A DNA stretch of 64,000 bases from Paenibacillus chondroitinus NBRC 15376 (GTDB lineage: Bacteria > Bacillota > Bacilli > Paenibacillales > NBRC-103111): assembly GCF_004000765.1 (NCBI RefSeq), contig NZ_BILW01000009.1, positions 124,001 to 188,000 on the forward strand, in the 5' to 3' direction. This document shows, in pieces, positions 27,046 through 34,387 of the stretch. The translations under genes and the position numbers were made by a program. Positions within the stretch are counted from its first letter, which is position 1; each line of letters starts with the position of its first letter. The notes below the pieces were generated by a model. The model was given only the letters and a program-made list of their open reading frames with translations. It did not search any database and had not been told where the DNA came from.

Positions 27046-27066
27046 ATGGGACCAGTATCTTCGGTC
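27046..27066. terminator. Possible shared terminator between convergent genes
   Basis: GGGACC and GGTCCC form a 6-bp stem with a 9-nt loop in the 35-nt gap between the subtilase and AAA ATPase stops. There is only a short T-rich tail, so terminator strength is uncertain. Confidence 0.45.
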
Positions 27067-27069
27067 CCT

Positions 27070-27786
27070 TCATTCACCTACTTCATCAAATAACTGACTA
27101 AGTACTTTATTCCGATTTTCTAAAAACCTTCGCGTAATCTGGTAATGAGATGTGTCCTCATACGAAATTTGTGTGATAGGGTTACTATCGAAGTTTATGA
27201 TTTGAGCATCTGGATAACCCATCAAAATCGGAGAATGAGTTGCAATAATAAATTGTGAAAATCCAGATAGATCCTTAATAATCTGAAGCAACGCTAGCTG
27301 TCTTGCTGGTGATAATGCTGCTTCGGGTTCGTCTAATAAATATATCCCCTTGTCTTTAAATCTGTGTTTAAACAGACTAAGAAATGATTCTCCATGAGAT
27401 TGACTATGAAGGGAGCGACCGCCATAAGATTCGTAGCCACCAACTTGATCAATGTGTGTAGCAAATTCATAAAAGGATTCCGCTCTCATAAAAAATCCGG
27501 TTGTTATCTTAGGAAACCAGGATAATCTCACATGATTCCCCAGCGCAGCTTCAGAAGATTCCACATAATAGGTATTATTCCTTCCACCACCTGCTGTATT
27601 GAATCCGCATTGATAGGCGATTGCCTCAAGCAGTGTCGATTTCCCCGAACCATTTTCCCCAACAAAAAATGTAACGTTACTTGTAATATCTAAAGTGTTC
27701 ATTTTCTTTATTAATGGCAGAGAAAAAGGATAGCCTGTGAAATTAATTATTTTATCCTTTTGAATGGTCACACTCTTTAAAAACAT
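27070..27786 (-). CDS. Orphan AAA/ABC-like ATPase (COG3910-like)
   Basis: A 238-residue soluble ATPase with Walker A GENGSGKST at 43-51, a signature-like SHGESF segment, Walker B YLLDEPEAAL and a His switch (ATHSPIL). This is the compact Rad50/ABC-type AAA fold of the COG3910 group, with no long coiled coil. Its role is unknown; relatives occur alone or with defence or repair genes. Here it has no same-strand partner: the cta operon lies upstream and the subtilase converges downstream. The gene is AT-rich like the three-gene island beside it, so the four genes may have been acquired together. Confidence 0.8.
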   Translation of the reverse strand: MFLKSVTIQKDKIINFTGYPFSLPLIKKMNTLDITSNVTFFVGENGSGKSTLLEAIAYQCGFNTAGGGRNNTYYVESSEAALGNHVRLSWFPKITTGFFMRAESFYEFATHIDQVGGYESYGGRSLHSQSHGESFLSLFKHRFKDKGIYLLDEPEAALSPARQLALLQIIKDLSGFSQFIIATHSPILMGYPDAQIINFDSNPITQISYEDTSHYQITRRFLENRNKVLSQLFDEVGE

Positions 27787-27913
27787 GTACGGTTACCTCC
27801 CAAAAAAACTTCATATCTTCAGAACAAGATTCATACAAGCAATTTCCCTAAAATGCACTAGTAACCTAATTGTACCATATGTAACAATACAAAGAGGCGA
27901 AGATGCAGACGTC

Positions 27914-27963
27914 AAAAAAAGCTGCTCAGCCACTGGCGAGATGCCAGAAAGCAGATCAGCTTC
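27914..27963 (-). terminator. Rho-independent terminator of the cta operon
   Basis: A long hairpin (AAGCTG..CTGCT..CTGGC with GCCAG..AGCAGCTT) is followed on the minus strand by seven T. It lies 18 nt after the DUF420 stop. Confidence 0.85.
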
Positions 27964-27981
27964 GAAAAAAATGAACTTTAT

Positions 27982-28437
27982 TTATAGTCCAAAAATCGCA
28001 TCAATAACCGGCTTCGTCGTTCCACCGGGATACATCAAGTAGAGCAAAACGTAAACCAATACACCCGTTGGTGCTGTTAAAAGCCATACAATTGCCGCAA
28101 CGCGGCCAATTTTCTTATGCTTGAGAAATTTGTTTTTGTACGCAAACCAAAGTGTTATTAACCCAAGAACACCGCCTACCGTAGCTAAGGCAATATGGAA
28201 AAACAAAAATAAGTGATACGGCAGCTTCAAGCTCTCAGGTCCACCGAATGAGGTGTTCCCCTCAAACAGCGTACGCGACATATATATAATAAAAAACGCT
28301 AGTGCGAAAATGGCTCCAAGAACCATCAGTTTTTGATGGGTTTCCCGGTTCCCTTTCACAATATGATACCAGCCGAAACCGACAAAAATGGCACTGATCA
28401 CGATAAACATCGTAGAAATCGTTGGTAAAATGTGCAT
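27982..28437 (-). CDS. DUF420 membrane protein, CtaM/YozB-like oxidase maturation factor
   Basis: A 151-residue protein with four predicted membrane helices and conserved His residues (YHIVKGNRETHQK, LPYHLFLFFHIAL). It matches the DUF420 family. In Staphylococcus aureus the family member CtaM is needed for activity of the aa3-type oxidase, so it is probably a heme- or copper-related assembly factor. It is the last gene of the oxidase cluster, 18 nt after ctaG, and a strong terminator follows. The family call is confident; the mechanism is not established. Confidence 0.85.
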   Translation of the reverse strand: MHILPTISTMFIVISAIFVGFGWYHIVKGNRETHQKLMVLGAIFALAFFIIYMSRTLFEGNTSFGGPESLKLPYHLFLFFHIALATVGGVLGLITLWFAYKNKFLKHKKIGRVAAIVWLLTAPTGVLVYVLLYLMYPGGTTKPVIDAIFGL

Positions 28438-28455
28438 CTCCCTAAATCCTTTCCC

Positions 28456-29313
28456 CTAAGCGCGATTCCAATTACCGCCCTGATTATTCAGACCCTCTTG
28501 AGTCTCTATAAGATCCATATCGTCCTCTTCCTTCCGCTCTCTGCGGTACCACCGGAAGAAAATATAGGCAAGTGTTGCTCCATAGACAACTTCCTGAACA
28601 ATCTTCATTAGAACGCCACCCAGTTGCTGGTCATCCAGAGGTGATAAATGGGCGAAGGGTACGGTTACATTCGCGTACATGTCATAAATGATCGTATCCG
28701 CGAAAATAATGAGCGCACAGGCTGGTGTCAGCAGAATACCATTACCAAAGATGTAAGCCATCTTCTTCAAATCATTTAAGCGATTCATCTCAGGCAGTGG
28801 ACAAAAAACAGGGAACCACATCATGAAAGCAGTGAATAGCAGCAGCGTGTGGTAACCGAAAAGCGATAGATCATGTATCATTAAGTAATCCATAACCAAA
28901 GGCATATGATATATGGAGAAGAGCATGTTAAATAGGAATAATGCGATTAACGGACGTGTGAAAAAAGAAAAAATTCCACGAATAATCGTTATTTTCATCA
29001 ACGAACGCATCATCCACGCCGGTGTGCCCAGCCATATGCAGATCGGAACAATTAAGTACAAAATAGTTTGCTGCAACATATGCATACTGAACAAGAAGTG
29101 ATGCCCAATATAATTAATCGGGCTTCCTTGACCAATATAGAAGAGAGCCAACCCAATATAGAAAGAAATCTGCTGCGAAACCGAAACTGTTTCATTCTCT
29201 GCGGAATTCCTTTTCCCCTTAGCGACAAAGCGACGATACATGTATCCGACAACGACGATCACCAACAGTAATACCGGATTCCACAACTCGAAAAATCCAC
29301 CAATTTGGCTCAT
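28456..29313 (-). CDS. ctaG: Cytochrome c oxidase assembly factor CtaG
   Basis: A 285-residue integral membrane protein of the Caa3_CtaG family with about seven helices (N-terminal FELWNPVLLLVIVVVGY, central IGHHFLFSMHMLQQTILYL). In Bacillus subtilis CtaG is needed to build the CuB centre of the caa3 oxidase. The conserved His-rich segment and short acidic C-terminal tail fit the family. It follows ctaF after a hairpin terminator at 29365-29400, so it is probably made at a lower level than the structural subunits. AAAGGAG lies about 12 nt before the ATG. Confidence 0.92.
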   Translation of the reverse strand: MSQIGGFFELWNPVLLLVIVVVGYMYRRFVAKGKRNSAENETVSVSQQISFYIGLALFYIGQGSPINYIGHHFLFSMHMLQQTILYLIVPICIWLGTPAWMMRSLMKITIIRGIFSFFTRPLIALFLFNMLFSIYHMPLVMDYLMIHDLSLFGYHTLLLFTAFMMWFPVFCPLPEMNRLNDLKKMAYIFGNGILLTPACALIIFADTIIYDMYANVTVPFAHLSPLDDQQLGGVLMKIVQEVVYGATLAYIFFRWYRRERKEEDDMDLIETQEGLNNQGGNWNRA

Positions 29314-29364
29314 AGCTGATCTCTTTCTCCTTTCAAATTCATGCTAGACCTTCATTCTAAAAAA

Positions 29365-29400
29365 AGAGGAGGCACTTTGCCTAGACAAAGTTGCCTCTTC
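29365..29400 (-). terminator. Terminator between ctaF and ctaG
   Basis: AGAGG.GGCACTTTG pairs with CAAAGTTGCCTCTT, with seven T following on the minus strand. It lies just after the ctaF stop and before ctaG, so only part of the transcripts should reach the assembly genes. Confidence 0.85.
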
Positions 29401-29407
29401 CAGTGGT

Positions 29408-29725
29408 TTACCACCACATCCAGTATACGGCTGTAATAACACCTGTAAGAGCTACGAATGCTCCACCCGCAAGAAAAATTAACGGGAATAAGTGTCCTCT
29501 CTCTTTGGCATGCATCCAGAAGAACAACTGGATAATCGCTTGCACAAGCGCCAAAGTGACGATGAAGATCAAGATAAACGAACGATCCAGGTCTCCGTAG
29601 AGCACAACTGCAAATGCAAGCATTGTCAGCAAGATCGAGATAATGTAAGACAAGTAGTGGTTCAATGGAGATTCATGCTTTACTCGTTTGCTAGGTGCGT
29701 GTGTATCATGAGAATTGCTGCTCAT
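29408..29725 (-). CDS. ctaF: Cytochrome c oxidase subunit IV
   Basis: A 105-residue protein with three membrane helices and a hydrophilic N-terminus (SSNSHDTHAPSKR), the normal size and form of the small subunit IV of Bacillus caa3 oxidase. It starts immediately after ctaE (1-nt gap) with AAGGTGGG upstream. It stabilises the core complex and carries no redox centre. Confidence 0.93.
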   Translation of the reverse strand: MSSNSHDTHAPSKRVKHESPLNHYLSYIISILLTMLAFAVVLYGDLDRSFILIFIVTLALVQAIIQLFFWMHAKERGHLFPLIFLAGGAFVALTGVITAVYWMWW

Positions 29726-29726
29726 C

Positions 29727-30341
29727 TTAGTGACCCACCTTCCCCATCAGATAAACGACTGTGAAGATAAATACCCAGACTAAGTCAATAAAGTGCCAGT
29801 ACAACGCTGCTACGTAGAACTTAGGTGCTGTAACAACGGTAAGACCTTTCTTAAGTCCTTGTAAAATCAACAGTGTAATCCAGCAAATACCGAATGCAAC
29901 GTGCGCTCCGTGGAAGCCAACCAGCGTATAGAACGAAGTTGAGAAGGCACTTGTTGTAAATTTATGACCCTCGTGAACATATTCAACGAACTCATAAATC
30001 TCAAGACCCAAGAACGAAAGACCAAACAATACCGTAATCAGAAGCCAGAATAACAATTGGCCTAACTTCTGTTTGTGCATCGCGATGATCGCGAACACGC
30101 TTGTTAAACTACTTGTCAAGAGAATGAACGTGGACCAGCCCACTGTTTTGAGCTTGAAAATCTCATCGGCAGTTGGACCGTCTGGAACAGAGTTCCGAAG
30201 TGCAATGTAAGTTGCGAATAAACAACCAAACAATACGACCTCGGCACCAAGGAATAACCAGAATCCAAGAACCTTATTTTTCCCTTCGAGGGTAGCCGTT
30301 TCCGGATTAGCAGGCAGTGCGCCCGTGTGATGAGTACTCAT
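29727..30341 (-). CDS. ctaE: Cytochrome c oxidase subunit III
   Basis: A 204-residue protein with five membrane helices, the length normal for the Bacillus-type subunit III (two helices fewer than the mitochondrial form). The conserved FWLFLGAEVVLFG and GFHGAHVAFGICW segments are present. It supports the proton-entry side of subunit I. Its ATG overlaps the ctaD stop by 4 nt, so translation is coupled. Confidence 0.95.
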   Translation of the reverse strand: MSTHHTGALPANPETATLEGKNKVLGFWLFLGAEVVLFGCLFATYIALRNSVPDGPTADEIFKLKTVGWSTFILLTSSLTSVFAIIAMHKQKLGQLLFWLLITVLFGLSFLGLEIYEFVEYVHEGHKFTTSAFSTSFYTLVGFHGAHVAFGICWITLLILQGLKKGLTVVTAPKFYVAALYWHFIDLVWVFIFTVVYLMGKVGH

Positions 30342-32209
30342 GCCTTTACCCCCTTGTCATCTTCAAGTTCTTCCGGTTCAATATGCCAACCATGATCGTC
30401 GTATACGGAGCGGCAGAACATTGCAATTAATGTAATAACCATACCCGCGCCTGCTACATAGTAGTTTCTGTACATAAAACCGAAACCAGCAATGAACAAA
30501 CCAACGGACATAACTAGCGGCAATATGGATGCTGACGGCATGTGGATCGAACCAACCGGTTCAGCCGGAGTCATTTGTTTATTACCTGCCATTTTTTCTT
30601 TCCAAAGTGCATCATAGCCGCGAACAAGCGGAGTTTGTTTAAAGTTATACTCAGGTGCCGGTGAAGGAATCGACCATTCCAATGTACGACCATCCCATGG
30701 ATCAGATAAAGCCGTAACTGGTTTCCTGGATGTTGCAATGATGTTGATAATGAACACAATTGTACCGATACCCATGAAGAAGGCACCAATCGTTGAAACC
30801 AAGTTACCTACTTCAAGATCATACCCTGGTTGGTACGTAAATACACGACGCGGCATCCCCATCAGACCCAAGAAATGCTGCGGGAAGAATGTTAAATGGA
30901 AACCGATGAAGAACAACCAGAAATGTAATTTACCCAGTCCTTCGTTCAACATACGGCCAAACATTTTCGGCCACCAGTAGTACAGACCCGCGAACAAACC
31001 AAGGATCAGACCACCAACGATAACATAGTGAAAGTGAGCAACTACGAAATACGTATCGTGGTATTGGAAGTCTGCTGCAGGAATCGCAAGCATAACCCCT
31101 GTTGTTCCACCCATAACGAACGTCGGGATGAAAGCTGTTGCAAAAATATTAGCTGTAGTGAAGCGAATTTGCCCGCCCCAAAGGGTGAACAACCAGTTAA
31201 AGATTTTAACACCTGTAGGAACTGCAATGGCCATTGTTGCGATCGAGAAGATCGAGTTAGCAACTGGACCCAAGCCTGATGTAAACATATGGTGAACCCA
31301 AACCATGAAGCCCAAGAAACCGATTAATACAGTTGCGAAGACCATGGAGCTGTATCCGAAAAGACGTTTTTTGGAGAACGTTGATACGATCTCAGAAATA
31401 ATACCAAACGCAGGAAGAATCAAAATGTAAACTTCGGGGTGCCCGAAAATCCAGAACAGATGCTCCCACAATACGTTGTTACCGCCTCTGGCAGCATCGA
31501 AGAATGCTCCGCCAAAGACACGGTCAAACATTAGTTCAACTAGCGCTACCGTAATGGCTGGGAACGCAAGAACGATCAAACCAGAAGTGATAAAAGCTGC
31601 CCATGTAAACATTGGCATACGCATATACGTAAGGCCAGGTGCACGCATGTTGATAATGGTAACAAGGAAGTTAATCCCCCCGATAAGTGTACCAATACCA
31701 GCAATTTGCAAACCTAGAACATAGAAATCTGTACCTTGAATGTTACCCTCGAGCGTCTGCCCCCAACTGTTGTCGGTAATGGAGGACAAAGGAGCATACC
31801 CCGTCCAACCGGCATCCGGTGCGCCACCCAAGAACCAACTCGTGTTCATCAATACGCCGCCGGCGAAGAACAGCCAGAAACCAAGTGAGTTCACGAATGG
31901 GAACGCAACGTCCCTTGCACCAATTTGAAGAGGAACGATGGCATTCATGAATGCGAAGATGATCGGCATCGCCGCAAAGAAAATCATCGTAGTTCCGTGC
32001 ATCGTTGTTAATTGGTTAAATGAATCACCGATGAAAATATGTTGATCGGGATAAGCGAGCTGAATCCGAATCAGAATGGCTTCAAGTCCTCCTACGAGGA
32101 AGAAAAGCCCGCCCGCAAGTAAGTACAGGATACCGATCTTCTTATGATCGACTGTTGTAAGCCAATCCATTAGACCGGTATGTTTTTTTACTGGATGAGA
32201 GTGAGCCAA
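30338..32209 (-). CDS. ctaD: Cytochrome c oxidase subunit I
   Basis: A 623-residue heme-copper oxidase core with 12 or more helices. The CuB/heme ligands are visible: GHPEVYILILPAFG, VHHMFTSG and the HFHYVIVGG segment near residue 390. It holds heme a, heme a3 and CuB and reduces oxygen while pumping protons. The start is a TTG at 32209: AAAGGAGG lies 8 nt upstream and the product then begins MAHSHPVKKHTG. Non-ATG initiation of a main respiratory subunit is worth noting but is common in this group. It follows ctaC by 27 nt. Confidence 0.97.
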   Translation of the reverse strand: MAHSHPVKKHTGLMDWLTTVDHKKIGILYLLAGGLFFLVGGLEAILIRIQLAYPDQHIFIGDSFNQLTTMHGTTMIFFAAMPIIFAFMNAIVPLQIGARDVAFPFVNSLGFWLFFAGGVLMNTSWFLGGAPDAGWTGYAPLSSITDNSWGQTLEGNIQGTDFYVLGLQIAGIGTLIGGINFLVTIINMRAPGLTYMRMPMFTWAAFITSGLIVLAFPAITVALVELMFDRVFGGAFFDAARGGNNVLWEHLFWIFGHPEVYILILPAFGIISEIVSTFSKKRLFGYSSMVFATVLIGFLGFMVWVHHMFTSGLGPVANSIFSIATMAIAVPTGVKIFNWLFTLWGGQIRFTTANIFATAFIPTFVMGGTTGVMLAIPAADFQYHDTYFVVAHFHYVIVGGLILGLFAGLYYWWPKMFGRMLNEGLGKLHFWLFFIGFHLTFFPQHFLGLMGMPRRVFTYQPGYDLEVGNLVSTIGAFFMGIGTIVFIINIIATSRKPVTALSDPWDGRTLEWSIPSPAPEYNFKQTPLVRGYDALWKEKMAGNKQMTPAEPVGSIHMPSASILPLVMSVGLFIAGFGFMYRNYYVAGAGMVITLIAMFCRSVYDDHGWHIEPEELEDDKGVKA

Positions 32210-32236
32210 CGTATTAACCTCCTTTACCTGAGAAGT

Positions 32237-33253
32237 TTATTTCAAAGTCTGTAAGTACTGAACGATATCGTTAATTTGGGCGTCATCAAGCTTGCCGCCT
32301 GCTTCTTTACCGAACGCCGGCATTTTGTTGCCTGGTTTCTGATCTTGCGGATTATGTATCCACAGCGCCATTTTCTCAGGAGTATGTTCCAGAATACCAG
32401 CAAGTGTATCGCGATCAGCGAAACCTTTAAGGTTCGGAGCAACACCAGGACCATTAGCTGTAACTGCGTGACAAGACATGCAATTTTCTTTGAAAAGCTC
32501 TTCACCCTTCTGAGCTGTTGCCGGCACAGTGACAGGCGCTTTCATTTTCGCTACCCATGCATCGAAATCCGATTGGCTTTTCGACTCAACCGTGAAGTTC
32601 ATCAAGGCGTGCGAGGCTCCGCAAAGCTCTGTACATCTACCTTGGAATGTAGCGATTTCATCCGCTTGCAGGTAAAGCGTATTTGTGATTCCAGGGTTCG
32701 TATCTACTTTACCGCCTAGGGATGGTACCCAGAATGCGTGAGAAACGTCCGCGGAAACAAGTTCAAAAGCAATAATTTTATCCTTAGGCACAACTAGCTG
32801 TTGAGCAGTCGCGATGCCTAGATCTGGATATTCAAACTGCCACCAGAACTGATGCGCAGTGACTTTGACGTGAACGGCGGCTTTGTCCTTATTGTAGTTC
32901 GTTGAATGCTTGAAAGTGTAAGATACTGTTGGCACCGCAAGTACTAACAGTAAGAGAATCGGAACAACGGTCCAGATAATCTCAAGCACGTGGCTTCCTT
33001 CCACTTGTTTCGGAATGCTGTTGTCGCCTTTCCGCTTTCTAAAGCGAATTAAAACGTACACATAAATCGCAAATACGACAATTACGACAAAAACCATGAT
33101 AAAGAGACTTAATTTCATCAAAAACAATTGCTCTGATGCAACAGGACCTTTTGGCTGTAAAGCAGACAGAGTTGGGTCTCCACACCCGGTTAGCAAGAAC
33201 GTCATTACCGCTAAAAGGGGTAGCAGACGCCATAACTTTTTCAATCGACTCAT
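32237..33253 (-). CDS. ctaC: Cytochrome c oxidase subunit II with fused cytochrome c
   Basis: A 338-residue lipoprotein (lipobox LTGC, Cys24) with two membrane helices, a cupredoxin CuA domain (Cys207 and Cys211 in CTELCGASH) and a C-terminal cytochrome c domain with CMSCH (258-262) and a later Met in KMPAFG. The fused cytochrome defines a caa3-type oxidase that takes electrons through cytochrome c rather than straight from menaquinol. First gene of the operon, behind a strong promoter at 33323-33351. Confidence 0.97.
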   Translation of the reverse strand: MSRLKKLWRLLPLLAVMTFLLTGCGDPTLSALQPKGPVASEQLFLMKLSLFIMVFVVIVVFAIYVYVLIRFRKRKGDNSIPKQVEGSHVLEIIWTVVPILLLLVLAVPTVSYTFKHSTNYNKDKAAVHVKVTAHQFWWQFEYPDLGIATAQQLVVPKDKIIAFELVSADVSHAFWVPSLGGKVDTNPGITNTLYLQADEIATFQGRCTELCGASHALMNFTVESKSQSDFDAWVAKMKAPVTVPATAQKGEELFKENCMSCHAVTANGPGVAPNLKGFADRDTLAGILEHTPEKMALWIHNPQDQKPGNKMPAFGKEAGGKLDDAQINDIVQYLQTLK

Positions 33254-33322
33254 TGTATCAACCCCACTTTTAAAACATTATTTTTACCACGATGGCCATG
33301 CCCATGTCAATTCACTTTATTA

Positions 33323-33371
33323 ACTATAAATTCGTGAAAAGTTTTTGTCAATCGCTGGAGGAGAGTTCACA
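33323..33371 (-). promoter_or_regulatory. SigmaA promoter and ResD-like box for ctaCDEF
   Basis: On the minus strand TTGACA (33346-33351), a 17-bp spacer and TATAGT (33323-33328) make a near-consensus promoter 70 nt before ctaC. A second TTGACA lies at 33305-33310. TTTGTGAAC (33363-33371) sits just upstream of the -35 and resembles the ResD box TTTGTGAAT. A second copy, in the opposite orientation, lies near 33459. ResDE control of cta genes is known in Bacillus subtilis; here it is inferred. Confidence 0.65.
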
Positions 33372-33532
33372 AATTGTTCTTAAACCGCTCTGTAGCGATA
33401 TATTTTCCCTTCATGGTTATTTCCATACACCCACCTCTTTATGCACAAAAGCGTATATTTGTGAACACGAATAAAAGGAGAGAAACATCCCATCCTATAG
33501 ACATTACACTCTAGATTGGGAGGTCTTTATTG

Positions 33533-34219
33533 ATGCTCAGTAAGTTAGGTTTTCCGATTTCTGGATTGCTATTCCTCATGCTGACTTTATCAGGCTGCGG
33601 GGAGGGCGGACGGGAATATGGCAAGAGTCCCGATCATACCAACTTCGGTGCTCCCGTCGATAAATCGACAGAATCCGAGAGAGCCTACCAAACTCAACAG
33701 CTCTCTGGTCCAGTTTCGCACAATAATACTAGTCTGGCCTACAATCAGTTTCTATCAAATCAACTCAACGCTATGAATGGTGTGAATACGGCCATTGTCA
33801 TGACAACGGACAAAAATGCCTATGTCGCCCTTATGATTGACAGCAGCGCTACAGGCACCAAAGGAACAACGAAGGAGACAAACAATCAAGGAACGAGCAA
33901 AGGCTTTTACAATGATAATGCTCCTCACGATGATTATTTGCCTTCCAATGATTTGAACAACGGGTATAACAGTTATGAAACAGCCGTTCATCATGACCTG
34001 TTATCTCATCGTTTTAAACAAGCTATGGCAGAGAAAATCCGTTTGCTCCAACCCAATGTGATGGATGTCTATATTTCAGCAAATCGGGATTTCCTTAACA
34101 AAATGAACAGCTATGCTCAGGAAAGTTGGAAAGGGAATTCGCTTATGCCGCTTCTCACCGATTTCAACAAGACTGTGGAGCGCGTTTTTGGAACTGCACA
34201 AGTATTGCCCAGTAAATAA
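33533..34219 (+). CDS. YhcN/YlaJ-like sporulation lipoprotein
   Basis: A 228-residue lipoprotein (lipobox LSGC, then GEGG). I start at the ATG at 33533, with GGGAGG 9 nt upstream. The C-terminal half (SLAYNQFLSNQLNAMNGVNTAIVMTTDKNAYVALMID, then a C-terminal ADP-binding-like helix pair with MDVYISANRDFLNKM) matches the YhcN/YlaJ family of spore-membrane lipoproteins. A low-complexity Thr/Asn/Gly insert of about 50 residues splits the conserved part. Expression in the forespore is the family expectation. I could not find a convincing sigmaG promoter. Confidence 0.8.
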   Translation: MLSKLGFPISGLLFLMLTLSGCGEGGREYGKSPDHTNFGAPVDKSTESERAYQTQQLSGPVSHNNTSLAYNQFLSNQLNAMNGVNTAIVMTTDKNAYVALMIDSSATGTKGTTKETNNQGTSKGFYNDNAPHDDYLPSNDLNNGYNSYETAVHHDLLSHRFKQAMAEKIRLLQPNVMDVYISANRDFLNKMNSYAQESWKGNSLMPLLTDFNKTVERVFGTAQVLPSK

Positions 34220-34227
34220 AAACATTT

Positions 34228-34245
34228 TCTACTATATATAGTAGA
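34228..34245. promoter_or_regulatory. Perfect 18-bp palindrome between lipoprotein and helicase genes
   Basis: TCTACTATATATAGTAGA is perfectly self-complementary. It lies 9 nt after the lipoprotein stop and about 45 nt upstream of the helicase promoter. No U-run follows, so an operator or a weak transcript end are both possible. Confidence 0.4.
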
Positions 34246-34272
34246 TATTTAATGCTTGTAGGCCGGCCCCTG

Positions 34273-34301
34273 TTTCCATTTGTCTGGCATTCCTGTACAA
34301 T
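34273..34301 (+). promoter_or_regulatory. Candidate sigmaA promoter for the helicase
   Basis: TTTCCA (34273-34278), a 17-bp spacer and TACAAT (34296-34301) lie 87 nt before the helicase ATG. The leader of about 80 nt is long enough for cold-type post-transcriptional control, but no fold was identified. Confidence 0.45.
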
Positions 34302-34387
34302 GGGGGAATCGTCTTAACAAGGAGAGACTTTGGACTACCACCAAAGATCCCTATCAATAGTAGGAAAAAGGGAGCTGGCCAATTACC

